DNA from: Nitrosomonas aestuarii
GTDB taxonomy: Bacteria > Pseudomonadota > Gammaproteobacteria > Burkholderiales > Nitrosomonadaceae
Direction of reading: 5' to 3'
Assembly: GCF_003046585.1 (NCBI RefSeq)
Contig: NZ_QAAE01000003.1
Location: forward strand, 1-64,000
Length of the DNA: 64,000 nucleotides
This document shows, piece by piece, positions 50,206-59,402 of this stretch. A program made the translations under genes and the position numbers. The first letter of the stretch is position 1; every line of letters begins with the position of its first letter. The notes beneath the pieces were generated by a model. It saw only the letters and a program-made list of their open reading frames with translations. It ran no database searches and was not told the origin of the DNA.

Positions 50206-50487
50206 TTAATGCATAGCCCGCCGGTCAAAAATCACAATCACCGGGCAGTTATCGCCGTCATTGATTTCAACCAGCCCGCCGCCGCCCAGATAAACGCATT
50301 CATTCATGCTTTTATATGCGCCGTAATTGGTGTAGCTGTACCAAACCAGCACATGCGGCCCCGTGGGAAAAATAATCAGCGCTGCGATCAAAATCAAAAA
50401 CCAGTGGCGCAGCAGATAAACGATGCCGCGCAGCAGCGTTGAGGCCCATAGCAGCGGGCGGAATTTTCTGGGGGAATAGGTTTTCAT
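50206..50487 (-). CDS. Small membrane protein
   Basis: The 93-residue protein starts with a basic stretch and a long hydrophobic segment (LLRHWFLILIAALIIFPTG, about 25-43), then a Gly- and Tyr-containing tail with two Cys. It begins 12 bases after the coupling protein gene and is likely in its operon. No family is recognised. Confidence 0.65.
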   Translation of the reverse strand: MKTYSPRKFRPLLWASTLLRGIVYLLRHWFLILIAALIIFPTGPHVLVWYSYTNYGAYKSMNECVYLGGGGLVEINDGDNCPVIVIFDRRAMH

Positions 50488-50499
50488 GGGTTCGTTCTC

Positions 50500-52254
50500 C
50501 TATAATCTGATCTTCACTTTCTTCTTGAAGGGCTTGCCGTGGAACGGATTGATCCCAACCTGCGCGCGCCACGGCTGGATTTCGGCGTATGAAACCGGTT
50601 CAAACAAAATCGGGAGGTGCTGGCGCACGAATAAAATCCCTGCAAGTAATCGTCTGATCTCATCGGGCGTGGCGAGCGGGCGGCCTGCTTCGCTTAAATT
50701 CTCACTTAATCCGGGTTGCTCATTGGATCGGCTGGTGCCAATGGCCATCATGGTTTGATCCCCCAGCATTTGTTTGGAGATGAGTTCCAGTGTTTTAGGC
50801 GAGCGCTGACCGGGTAGGAATTGTTTAATCTCAGTTTCACTCAACAAGGTATCCAGTGCGGTTTTGCCGTAAGTGCGCTCAAACGCAGCCAAATCCTGAA
50901 AGATCAGATGCAGGCGCAGTCCATACGACCGGCCCCATGTGAGTAAATTTTCAAGGCCGTTTACTTTGTAATTGGTGGCCTCATCCAAAATATAATGCAC
51001 AGGCCGCTCTTTATTATCATGGCGTTTCACAGCCGTCATACAGCACCACTGCATCAGACCAACAAAGGACTTATAGGCTTCCATCCGGCTGGCATCGGCC
51101 ACAATAAATAGCGTGGTTGGCCGTTTCCCCTCTTTTAAATCGCTCATCCTAAAAGTTGAGCGGCCCATGGCCGGTGCTAGCCTGCCAAATGCGAATGGGG
51201 CCAAGGCAATTTGCGATCCCGTGATGAAACTATCAAATGTGCGGTTATCCCCGCCAGACATAAGCGCAATGAGATTTTTTGCTCTGGCTCTGACTAATCC
51301 CGCAAACTCGGCCAAATCTTGCGGATCGTGTCCTTGCGCCCATTCGGTGCGTTCTATCGGAAACGGGCCTTCCGGGTGCGCTTTGCCCTCAAGATCAACT
51401 CCGGCCACCCATCGCGCCATGTCTTCAAGGCGGGTGCGGTTTTCGATTAACAGCGCGACAGATGAGAGCGTGGCATCGAATAAATCCACCATGACTTCAA
51501 AAAAAATCGCATCGGTGATGAGCCGCCTACTCCCTTCACGAAAGTAGGAATTATCCGTTTCTTTATCACCGGGTTCCGGCAGGATTTGTGCGCACATTTC
51601 CCGCAAATCATCCATCACATCCCGTAATCCACTGGGGCGCGTTAGATCGTCAGCAATAATATCCAGTGGATTGTATGAATCACTTTGGCCGATAATGTTC
51701 TGCCATAAATTGCCGGGATTAAGAACGCGCACAATCTCACCGCGTTTTTCCAATGCAGCCTTGCACATGCACACCAACTCGCCCTTAAAATCAGCGATCA
51801 CCTTACTGTGCAAAATACTCATGATATTGGTCACAACGGTAAAAATACCTTTACCCGATCCGGCTGGCGCGATGGTCATCGCATTGGAAGCATAATCAAA
51901 GAAAAGAGCGGGCCGGGAGCCGTCCAAAGCGCGGCCCCAGAATGGGCCGCGTTTGCTTCTGCTTAGTGCGTCTTTGTATTCTTTGATTTTTGCCCATGCG
52001 GCGCTGCCGTGCTGGCCTGATGGTTTGCGGCTGGCCAAAAAGTCAATGAAGTGCGAGATATTTTCCAGCAAGCGAATAGCTGTGTGCAGACAAAACAATC
52101 CAGCCATGAAATAAACAAACGCCGAAAACCAATCCACATGGCCACCGGCCAGCGGCGCATCCAGTTGCAGCGCCCACCACACCAGTCCGCCCGCAATTGA
52201 AGCAATTGCCAGCAGGCTGGGTTGATTTTGATTGGGGGAGTATTGTGGATTCAT
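50500..52254 (-). CDS. VirD4/TraG-type coupling protein of the right-hand element
   Basis: The 584-residue protein has two N-terminal membrane segments (about 13-30 and 42-62), the Walker A motif APAGSGKGIF (about 128-137), and a Walker B segment VHYILDEATNY. It differs strongly from the TraG of the left element, for example with the motif FTVVTNIMSILHSKVIADFKG-like region after Walker A. Coupling proteins move relaxase-bound DNA to a type IV channel. No relaxase is visible in this element's portion of the window, so it is only partly represented here. Confidence 0.88.
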   Translation of the reverse strand: MNPQYSPNQNQPSLLAIASIAGGLVWWALQLDAPLAGGHVDWFSAFVYFMAGLFCLHTAIRLLENISHFIDFLASRKPSGQHGSAAWAKIKEYKDALSRSKRGPFWGRALDGSRPALFFDYASNAMTIAPAGSGKGIFTVVTNIMSILHSKVIADFKGELVCMCKAALEKRGEIVRVLNPGNLWQNIIGQSDSYNPLDIIADDLTRPSGLRDVMDDLREMCAQILPEPGDKETDNSYFREGSRRLITDAIFFEVMVDLFDATLSSVALLIENRTRLEDMARWVAGVDLEGKAHPEGPFPIERTEWAQGHDPQDLAEFAGLVRARAKNLIALMSGGDNRTFDSFITGSQIALAPFAFGRLAPAMGRSTFRMSDLKEGKRPTTLFIVADASRMEAYKSFVGLMQWCCMTAVKRHDNKERPVHYILDEATNYKVNGLENLLTWGRSYGLRLHLIFQDLAAFERTYGKTALDTLLSETEIKQFLPGQRSPKTLELISKQMLGDQTMMAIGTSRSNEQPGLSENLSEAGRPLATPDEIRRLLAGILFVRQHLPILFEPVSYAEIQPWRAQVGINPFHGKPFKKKVKIRL

Positions 52255-52265
52255 TGGTGGTTACA

Positions 52266-52300
52266 GATATAAATAAGCATTGAGATTGCTTATTTGTATC
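52266..52300. promoter_or_regulatory. Inverted repeat upstream of the coupling protein gene
   Basis: AAATAAGC (52271-52278) and GCTTATTT (52288-52295) are a perfect 8-bp inverted repeat with a 9-base spacer. Outside one mismatched pair, GATA (52266-52269) faces TATC (52297-52300), making 12 of 13 paired. It is 12 bases upstream of the gene start and is a good operator candidate. Confidence 0.5.
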
Positions 52301-52370
52301 ACTCACCAATTTTTATCGTGGGAAATACAGAAGTTTAATGCGAACCTAAATCAGGAGATTAAGGCCAGAG

Positions 52371-53303
52371 CTACATCTCAGCGCGAATCCTTTTTTGGAA
52401 ATAACAATTGGCATTATAGGGATCAAGCTCGAGCCCGGCTTTAAAAACTTCCTGTGCTTTGTCATCCAATCCTTTTTTCTTCAAGCATATTCCGGCATAA
52501 AGATAATCACGGGCAATATCCTGAATATCTTTTGAGGTCGGTATGTTTTGCGTGTCTCGCTCTCCCCATTCGGAGAGATCGACATCCAGATAGATTGCAA
52601 ACTGTTTCAATGCTTCGTCAAACTTACCTTCAATAAATAATATACGGACCCGCTTTGAATGTGTAGCAATCAGGAGGAACCTGTTCGGTGGATTTTGATT
52701 GAGATTTACAATATATGGCGGCGATTCCAGGAATTGGTCATTTCGTAGTTTCGCCTCCTTAATATTTTTCATATCAATAGCCAAGTCAAAAATATGGCTT
52801 TGTATGTTGTGTATCCATCCTTCACATAAGTGAGTTTCATTTCCTTGATTATTCAATGAGGCAAGTCTGTCCAGACTCTCTATCATTTCATCATATGCCT
52901 GCTCATAGGAAATTTCCTGTGCAAAAAGCTTTGCATGCATGGCTCTAAATTTTCCAATTTCAGCCCGCACCGGATCATTATTTAAATCAGCGTTTTTAGC
53001 GCTTTCTTCAAATAACGCTACAGCGCTTTGTGTCTCACATCTGAGAAATTTTATTGTGCCTAGCTCATATTGAATTTCTGATACATCGGCATAAGTAATA
53101 CCGGTATTGTTACGCAGCGATTCAAGATAAACGCTCAGAACTTTTTCATATCTTTCGGCAGCCTCTTTCAGTTTTCCTTTGCGACGATAGCGATCTCTAA
53201 TCTGCCCTGCATAACTTCGTAAAAGGCTTGTTTTCAACTTTCTAAGTTGTTCTATCGAAAAATCTTTTTGCTCAACCTCAATTTCATCCGTCATCACTTG
53301 CAT
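52371..53303 (-). CDS. TPR-rich protein partnered with the STAND ATPase
   Basis: The 310-residue protein is almost all alpha-helix, with TPR-type helix pairs including EAAERYEKVLSVYLESL, AVALFEESAKNADL and a final canonical unit, DKAQEVFKAGLELDPYNAN. There is no signal peptide or membrane segment. Its start overlaps the end of the ATPase gene by 20 bases, so the two are almost surely translated together. In STAND systems the TPR sensor region is normally fused to the ATPase; here it may be supplied as a separate chain. That pairing is inference. Confidence 0.8.
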   Translation of the reverse strand: MQVMTDEIEVEQKDFSIEQLRKLKTSLLRSYAGQIRDRYRRKGKLKEAAERYEKVLSVYLESLRNNTGITYADVSEIQYELGTIKFLRCETQSAVALFEESAKNADLNNDPVRAEIGKFRAMHAKLFAQEISYEQAYDEMIESLDRLASLNNQGNETHLCEGWIHNIQSHIFDLAIDMKNIKEAKLRNDQFLESPPYIVNLNQNPPNRFLLIATHSKRVRILFIEGKFDEALKQFAIYLDVDLSEWGERDTQNIPTSKDIQDIARDYLYAGICLKKKGLDDKAQEVFKAGLELDPYNANCYFQKRIRAEM

Positions 53304-55434
53304 GCTCGCATATTATTTTAAAAATTAGGTGATCATATCTTTTTATAAACTTACGACCCCGGTTTCCAGAGCAGTGCTTGTCTGTATCTCCAGGTCTGCT
53401 GTCCTCGTTTGTAAAAATCGATGTGATTTCTTTATTGCTTATAATAGTGTTTGTCTCATTCTCTATATCAACGATATTCTTGATAAAATCGGTGAGGATT
53501 TTATCCAGTTGTTCTTGAGGATAGTTTTTATTCGACATCTGCGTATACATCTGCGCAAGATAATCGATTATTTTCCATTCTCCACGGTCTATCAGGTTGA
53601 CATATTCTTTGCAGAACGTCCAATTTGTTAGGTAGGTTGACAGTTTGAGCATATCCTCTGACCTGAAAAGAGATTCAGGAATGAGTTTTATTGTTTCAAT
53701 CTGCATTTTTGACTGATGATGTTTTTTGTAAGTAATTCTCTTTGCTTCATTATCAAGAGCAATATCTTCAACAGTGCATTTTGCTAATTCTTCATATGAT
53801 TCCGGTCTGCTTTCTATCTTTTGTAGCTCAATGATGTGCTTGTTAATAAACTCATAAAATAGTTGGTGTGAAAATTTTAGATAGGCAATATTATCCAAAA
53901 TAATTTCGTCGATTAACCGGATGGCGATCCAGTTTTCAATCATAGCGTCAACTTTAATTTGCTTAAGTCCACATAGTGCAGAAAGATGATAAAGGGAAAT
54001 ATCGGGCTTAAAATGTAAAATCCCCGCCAAAATTATTTTTTTTACTTCTTTTATTTCTTTATTTTTTTCATCAGAAAAAAATCTGTCGTATTGTTTCTCA
54101 TAAAATTCTTCAATGCCTTGTGGCAGAGCGTCTATATCTTCAAACCCCGTAATATTCTGAAAGACGTGAAACAAATATAAAAAACGACATTCACTTTTTT
54201 TGTATAAAATCTCTGTGAATGAATTGGCATCAAGTTTATTCTTTTTAATCCAGCGCTTAACCTCGTCCAGCGCCGACTTTTCCTTTATATAATCGCGAAT
54301 ATCTTTTTTCTGATGTGGCTCTTTTTTGTCTAAAGAAAGGTTAAGCTGTTTTCCTGCGTAGACTTGTTTCTTTTTGTTTCTCGATGAAATCAAGAAAAAG
54401 ATGCTTTCCGGCAATTCTTGCTCGGGAATATAGAGTAAATTTCTATCGTCGCTTTGCTTTGTAATATCTTTATGAGAAATTTCATCAAGCGCATCGACAG
54501 CGATGAGTAACGGTCGTTTTGTCTGCAAAGCTACTGTTTGGATGAGTTTCTTTAGAAATGTTCCTGAAAGACTATGCCAAGCCGTTGGCAATCTATCATA
54601 ATCAGCTTTTAAAGAGGATAAATCATAGATTCTGTTCAACTGTTCATAAATACATTCGATGAAGTTGGTTGTATTATCGTGATCGGTTCCATGGCTTACA
54701 AAGTAGTAAACACAATTAAATTCATCTGATTTATTGTATTTTTTAACCGCATTGGCAAGAATGGCGCTTTTTCCTGTGCCGCCATCACCTCGAACGGTAA
54801 TAAATCCGCTGTCATTCTCTTGAAGGAATTTATCTATTTCTTTAAAAACATGTTTTCTTTCAAAAAAATCTATTGAAAGTTTTTCTATACGTGTTTGGAA
54901 GGGATCTATATAGGTATCTTTTGATAAAGAAATTGAGGCTGATTTGATTTCTAGTTGATGATTGTTTTCTGTTTTTTTAACTTGCTCCAAGTCGCTAGGA
55001 TTTGGAAATTCGTTGTGTTTGAGGCCAATTTTCGTATAAAAATTTCTAATATCATCCGGATGATCATGCCAAAGCCAAGCTAAAAGGTATGGCCAATATG
55101 TTTTAGTATGACCACGTTTCAATTCTGCTATGGCATTACCAATTAAATTTCCTTTTAGGGTAGTCTTATATTTTTTATCTTGTTCTTTTTTTAAATCTTG
55201 AAAACCTTGCTGCTCCATACCCAAAGCAGGAACAATGCCTATTTCATCGTGAAGATAGTTATAAAACATTTGGTTATCGTTGCCCCACTTTTCCTCTCGA
55301 AGGCGGATTACTATCTTCCATAATTCAAATGTAGGTTTTGTTTTTTGACCGCTACTATCAAAATCCAACCGTTGATGTTTGCGGATACATTTAGCATCGT
55401 ATATGTAAAGATTATATAAGCTGTTATCTGCCAT
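53284..55434 (-). CDS. NACHT/STAND-like P-loop ATPase, candidate defence protein
   Basis: The 716-residue protein has an unrecognised N-terminal region (about 1-160), then an ATPase core with Walker A VRGDGGTGKSAIL (about 214-226) and a Walker B of the NACHT form, PLLIAVDALDEI (308-319), then an SSRNKK sensor-like segment and a helical C-terminal region with LKFSHQLFYEFI, typical of the winged-helix part of STAND proteins. Such ATPases act as switches that assemble when a trigger binds; many bacterial relatives (Avs-type) sense phage proteins. Base composition is clearly AT-rich against the transfer genes around it, suggesting separate acquisition. The effector and trigger are not apparent. 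Confidence 0.8.
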   Translation of the reverse strand: MADNSLYNLYIYDAKCIRKHQRLDFDSSGQKTKPTFELWKIVIRLREEKWGNDNQMFYNYLHDEIGIVPALGMEQQGFQDLKKEQDKKYKTTLKGNLIGNAIAELKRGHTKTYWPYLLAWLWHDHPDDIRNFYTKIGLKHNEFPNPSDLEQVKKTENNHQLEIKSASISLSKDTYIDPFQTRIEKLSIDFFERKHVFKEIDKFLQENDSGFITVRGDGGTGKSAILANAVKKYNKSDEFNCVYYFVSHGTDHDNTTNFIECIYEQLNRIYDLSSLKADYDRLPTAWHSLSGTFLKKLIQTVALQTKRPLLIAVDALDEISHKDITKQSDDRNLLYIPEQELPESIFFLISSRNKKKQVYAGKQLNLSLDKKEPHQKKDIRDYIKEKSALDEVKRWIKKNKLDANSFTEILYKKSECRFLYLFHVFQNITGFEDIDALPQGIEEFYEKQYDRFFSDEKNKEIKEVKKIILAGILHFKPDISLYHLSALCGLKQIKVDAMIENWIAIRLIDEIILDNIAYLKFSHQLFYEFINKHIIELQKIESRPESYEELAKCTVEDIALDNEAKRITYKKHHQSKMQIETIKLIPESLFRSEDMLKLSTYLTNWTFCKEYVNLIDRGEWKIIDYLAQMYTQMSNKNYPQEQLDKILTDFIKNIVDIENETNTIISNKEITSIFTNEDSRPGDTDKHCSGNRGRKFIKRYDHLIFKIICEHASDDG

Positions 55435-55486
55435 ACAAGTAATTCTATGGCAGACAGGAATTTAATGCTATCCGGATAGAAAATTC

Positions 55487-56098
55487 TTACTTTGGAAAAT
55501 CTAAATCGTTGGTGCTAGATTTAACAGTTACTTGATTGCCATGCCGATACCAGAGTTGCGTTTGAACAAGTCCGCTATCTTCACCACGCACTATTACTGC
55601 TGGCGCGTCACCCTCTCTGTGGAGTTTGCCATTGAGATACCATTCTTCACAAACAGCTATTCCTGAATCTGATTCTCTACGAATTATCGCTGCACCGTTA
55701 TGACGGTGGGGTTGGCCATTAACATACCACTGTTCATTGATAACCAAACCGGTTTCAATTGATTTATCGATTAGAGAAGGTGCATTTTCTCTATGTTCTT
55801 GGCCATTTTTATACCAAATTTCTACACTATAGCCACGATCATTGTATATAAATGCGGGCGCACCCTCACGGTGACGCTTTCCATTTTCATACCATTCCTG
55901 AACAGTAACTTCACCGGAATCCTCATCATAGCGAGTAATGGCTGGCCCACCAACACGATGAAGAACACCATTTTTTTTCCAAATTTCTGAGACACAAGGG
56001 GTAGGATCGTAATCTAAATCACTGCCTTCTTCGGACAGATCAAGGCTGTTATAAATAACCTCCACGGTGTACGACCCTAATTCAGGCAACCTTCCCAA
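55487..56098 (-). CDS. MORN-like repeat protein (WY-NG-HR type)
   Basis: The 203-residue protein has about six copies of a unit around 25-30 residues long with the pattern WYxNGxxHR followed by a Pro-Ala/Ile segment, for example EWYENGKRHREGAPAFI, IWYKNGQEHRENAPSLI and QWYVNGQPHRHNGAAII. This is the MORN-variant repeat found in diverse bacteria and some large viruses. No signal peptide is seen. It lies 52 bases before the ATPase gene on the same strand, so it heads the candidate three-gene cargo unit. Function is unknown. Confidence 0.78.
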   Translation of the reverse strand: MGRLPELGSYTVEVIYNSLDLSEEGSDLDYDPTPCVSEIWKKNGVLHRVGGPAITRYDEDSGEVTVQEWYENGKRHREGAPAFIYNDRGYSVEIWYKNGQEHRENAPSLIDKSIETGLVINEQWYVNGQPHRHNGAAIIRRESDSGIAVCEEWYLNGKLHREGDAPAVIVRGEDSGLVQTQLWYRHGNQVTVKSSTNDLDFPK

Positions 56099-56350
56099 CT
56101 ACTTTTCTTTCTCTTAACTAAATCACCTAACCTATTAATAGTTATATATTTTATTTCTATAACCGTCAAATAAATTATTTTCCGTAGCCCCATAGTTTTT
56201 TTACATGGATAAAACATGTAAATCACAGAAACCCTACGACTTCGCACATGGATCAATCATTGAGACACTGATTTGACTGAGCAGGACGCTCTCAGCGACA
56301 GAGAACCCGGGTTCTCCATTCCAACTAGTTCCCAAATGGAGGACAAAAAA

Positions 56351-56710
56351 ATGCAATATAAGAAAAAGAGAATTGTCTTTGTAACAGAGGCAGAAAAATT
56401 CAAAAGCCCTCATCGTAGAAAACGTTTGTGGCTGGCGGCACGGAATTTGAAGATTTCACGGCGTAATTGGCCAGATGAAATAGCCGATTCTATATACAAT
56501 TTTGATGGCGATATTATAGTTGGCAGTATACGGTGGCCCATACCTGATATTGATAATATCCTAGGCGACCCGCGTTGGTTTTCTTATTATTTTGAAGAAG
56601 ATGAGGAAGGTGAGCCGCGCCGCGATGTGCGATTGCTCGAGCGTTTAAGGCTCATCGATTTGTATTTCAAAATTAAGCATCCCAATATAGCCAGACATTT
56701 CGACAGGTAA
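56351..56710 (+). CDS. Small basic protein, unknown function
   Basis: The ATG at 56351 is preceded by GGAGGA at eight bases and gives 119 residues; the frame is open further upstream to 56273 without a comparable ribosome site. The protein has a basic start (MQYKKKRIVF), an RRKRLWLAARNLK segment and an acidic EEDEEGEPRRD near the end. No family is recognised. A strong terminator follows, so it is a single-gene transcript between the cargo block and the membrane-protein operon. Confidence 0.6.
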   Translation: MQYKKKRIVFVTEAEKFKSPHRRKRLWLAARNLKISRRNWPDEIADSIYNFDGDIIVGSIRWPIPDIDNILGDPRWFSYYFEEDEEGEPRRDVRLLERLRLIDLYFKIKHPNIARHFDR

Positions 56711-56713
56711 CAA

Positions 56714-56763
56714 CAACGGGCATGTCAGATTAAATTTTCTGACATGCCCGTTGTTTTTTTTCA
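56714..56763 (+). terminator. Strong rho-independent terminator
   Basis: CAACGGGCATGTCAG (56714-56728) pairs perfectly with CTGACATGCCCGTTG (56739-56753) around a 10-base loop and is followed by a run of T. It separates the small upstream gene from the operon starting at 56856. Confidence 0.92.
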
Positions 56764-56855
56764 TTCCCTGTTTCCCAAAGCATAAAAACATCATCTCTAT
56801 GATGTTCAATGCTCAGCGCATAAGTGCTGCGCCATAGATACAAGGAGATTAATTT

Positions 56856-57902
56856 ATGGCTACAACAAAACCCAAATCCAAAATAAAAAAGCAAAATTTT
56901 GCCGCCTCATTGATTGAGTCCGGCAATAAGAAAATCGGTAGAAGAGCGCCATCATCAACGCCGCCTGAGTTTTCCCAAAGGTTAATTCATCATCCCGACG
57001 GGGAAGCTGCCGCTGCATTGATTAAGGAGCAAGCCGCTTTTGAAGCCGATTTGAAATTCGGCGCGGAACTGGCGCAGGTGAAGCTGGATACCGAAAATAT
57101 CGACACCAGATTCAAGGCCGCTCACAAATTGCTCGGTGATCTTGAAATCAAAAAAGCGAATACTGCGCGATATATCAAAAGCGGGGCTTTGCACAGTACC
57201 GGTAAAAAAGATGCCAGCGATATTCAATGGAAAGATTGGCGGCGCAAAGACCAGATTTTGCTGTGCGTATTGCTGTCCTTCCTCGTTATTGCCGCTGGTC
57301 TGGGCATGGGTAATGTCTATGCCAATCTGGTTGCTTCCGGCAATGCTGTGTTCATTGAAAAACCATGGCTGGCGCTGATGATTTCAGCATTAATGCCTAT
57401 CGCCTCTGTGTCAGTCAAGTTTGTGACCAACTTCATGACCTATGACAGCTCGCGCAAGACTTACGCCAAATGCATCTATGCCGCCACCGGCATTGCCTTT
57501 CTATTCTGGGGCAGCATGTTTGGCGTGATTCACACCGGCGTTGCCGGATCGATTGACTGGGATTCTTTCGGTGAAAGCGCCGATCCGGGATTTGCGTTCA
57601 TCTGGTCACAATTGCTGGTCGAGATGCTGGCCGCCAGTGCCCTGTTCCTTGCAGTGGAAGACATCTATATGCGCTATTCACCGGATGTCTATGTTGAGAA
57701 TCTCGAATTTATCGAAATCGAAAAAGCGCTCAAGGAACATCACGCAACTCATGAAGTTTTGCGTGAAAAACGCGGGCAGCTCCATGGCCGCCGGGTCGAG
57801 CTAGAGGCCGAGCGTGAAGCCTTTATCAACGAGCGGATCGTGGAATATATCAGCCTGCGGGCACGTCATATCGCCACGATGAACTCCCATGCTGGCCGTT
57901 AA
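56856..57902 (+). CDS. Multi-pass membrane protein with coiled-coil ends
   Basis: The 348-residue protein has a basic, soluble N-terminus (about 1-128), then four likely membrane helices (around ILLCVLLSFLVIAAGLGMG, PWLALMISALMPIASV, IYAATGIAFLFWGSMFG and FIWSQLLVEMLAASALFL), and a C-terminal coiled coil rich in Glu and Arg. AAGGAGA precedes the start. It overlaps or abuts the next gene and is probably part of the element's envelope functions. No family is recognised. Confidence 0.75.
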   Translation: MATTKPKSKIKKQNFAASLIESGNKKIGRRAPSSTPPEFSQRLIHHPDGEAAAALIKEQAAFEADLKFGAELAQVKLDTENIDTRFKAAHKLLGDLEIKKANTARYIKSGALHSTGKKDASDIQWKDWRRKDQILLCVLLSFLVIAAGLGMGNVYANLVASGNAVFIEKPWLALMISALMPIASVSVKFVTNFMTYDSSRKTYAKCIYAATGIAFLFWGSMFGVIHTGVAGSIDWDSFGESADPGFAFIWSQLLVEMLAASALFLAVEDIYMRYSPDVYVENLEFIEIEKALKEHHATHEVLREKRGQLHGRRVELEAEREAFINERIVEYISLRARHIATMNSHAGR

Positions 57903-57918
57903 TTTTAAGGAGGTTCGT

Positions 57919-59220
57919 ATGTATAAAAATACCTTGTTGTTCTGCACCATACTCATTATGTGGCTGTTAGCTGCTCAAGCAGCTTCGGCCCGCAATCTGG
58001 TTGTGGCGGTTTCGCCTTACTATACGCCGGATGAAGCCCGGCGGCATTCCATTACGTTATTGCAACAGCTCACGGAGCTGAACCAAGGCAGCCGGGTGAC
58101 GCTGCTTGATGGTTATAATTTGTCAATCATTGGGGAGTTCAACATTCCCGATAATCCGGCCTATAACAATCCTAAAGCCAGACTGGGTGTAAACCGCAAG
58201 GCTGCAACCGCGCTCAAGCGTTTTGCCGATCAATCTGTCGCGCCGGGCGGAAAAGGTCATCCATCCATATCCGGCGCTGTGCGCCTGCCGCAACTTTTGC
58301 GCTATGTCGCCAATAACTTTGAGCGAGACGGTGGGCTGGATGTAATTATTTTGGGTTCGCCTTTATATGACGACCCAAGAGAGCCGGTCTTTTCTATGGC
58401 TGGCGGGCGCTTTCCTTCCGATGGTCATTTGTTCGCCTCGCAGGGCAAAACGCCGTTTGGCGCTGCCGGTCATTCCGGCTTACTTAAAAATGTCATCGTC
58501 CATATCGGCTATGGCAGCGACAATATCATGCAAGGCGACCGGCATGCTTATTTCGTCAAACGCTTTTGGACGCTTTATGCTGAATTACTTGGCGGCAAGC
58601 TGGGCGGTTTTGTCGGCGATGTGCCGACAGTGTTCCGAAGCGTTTCAAGTAATGCCGCGCCGCCTGCTCATGCTTTCAAGCCCGTAAAGTCAAACAAGCT
58701 GGAGATGGTCATCCTGCCCCCGGTGGAAAGCAGGCAATCCATATTCGAGCGGCCCGTCAGTGAAACCGTTTTGGCTCAGGCGCAAATACGCCGTGCAGAA
58801 AACGTGCAGATCGGCATATCATGGCAATGCGCCTTGTGCGATTTGGATTTATACGCTCAGGCAATGCCCGGTGCGCCGGTGCTGTATTTCGGACGCATTG
58901 TCACGCCGCATGGGCGCTACTGGAAAGATTACCGCAATTCTCCCGGCCCAACCAACGGTTATGAAACCATTGGTTTTGATGTGCCGCTGGATTTGCGCAC
59001 ATTGACTATCGCCATCAATTTTTATGAGGGTCAAGCGCCGCAAGGTGTGTCAGGTGAGTTGCGGCTATCGATTGATGGCCATACTTATGCTTCAACCTTT
59101 CATATTGCGGCTACTACAGGCAATCAAGGCAAGGGCGCATTGGAAGCTATTGAATCAGGCCATGCAAACCAGCCTCAATCCATCATTATCAATCCTTTAC
59201 GCGTAGTGGGATTGCAATAA
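57919..59220 (+). CDS. Exported protein with a C-terminal YfaP/TerD-like beta domain
   Basis: The ATG at 57919 follows AAGGAGG and gives 433 residues with a signal peptide (LLFCTILIMWLLAAQAASA); a frame start at 57889 lies in the previous gene. The N-terminal half (about 25-230) contains DVIILGSPLYDD and VHIGYGSDN and looks like a diverged Rossmann/von Willebrand-type fold. The C-terminal part has IGISWQCALCDLDLYAQA, then YWKDYRNSPGPTNGYETIGF, resembling the YfaP or TerD beta-sandwich. Its substrate is unknown. It follows the membrane protein by 16 bases. Confidence 0.75.
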   Translation: MYKNTLLFCTILIMWLLAAQAASARNLVVAVSPYYTPDEARRHSITLLQQLTELNQGSRVTLLDGYNLSIIGEFNIPDNPAYNNPKARLGVNRKAATALKRFADQSVAPGGKGHPSISGAVRLPQLLRYVANNFERDGGLDVIILGSPLYDDPREPVFSMAGGRFPSDGHLFASQGKTPFGAAGHSGLLKNVIVHIGYGSDNIMQGDRHAYFVKRFWTLYAELLGGKLGGFVGDVPTVFRSVSSNAAPPAHAFKPVKSNKLEMVILPPVESRQSIFERPVSETVLAQAQIRRAENVQIGISWQCALCDLDLYAQAMPGAPVLYFGRIVTPHGRYWKDYRNSPGPTNGYETIGFDVPLDLRTLTIAINFYEGQAPQGVSGELRLSIDGHTYASTFHIAATTGNQGKGALEAIESGHANQPQSIIINPLRVVGLQ

Positions 59221-59402
59221 TCCCACGTCACAATTCCAGCGTCCCGGTTGGGACGCTTGGAACGCAAAACGCGATACTAAAATTCAGATAAACACCAAGC
59301 AATTAACCGCTTATTAACCTGTTCCTGTTAGGGTAAAAGGGCAATTTTGTGTGTGTGATAACGCTTTCAAGCCAATACTCTACTAACCGGGAGGCAGGGA
59401 CA

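Noticed and set aside
53329-53631. 100-codon plus-strand frame within the STAND ATPase gene
   Set aside because: It is antisense to the ATPase C-terminus and has no ribosome site or family.
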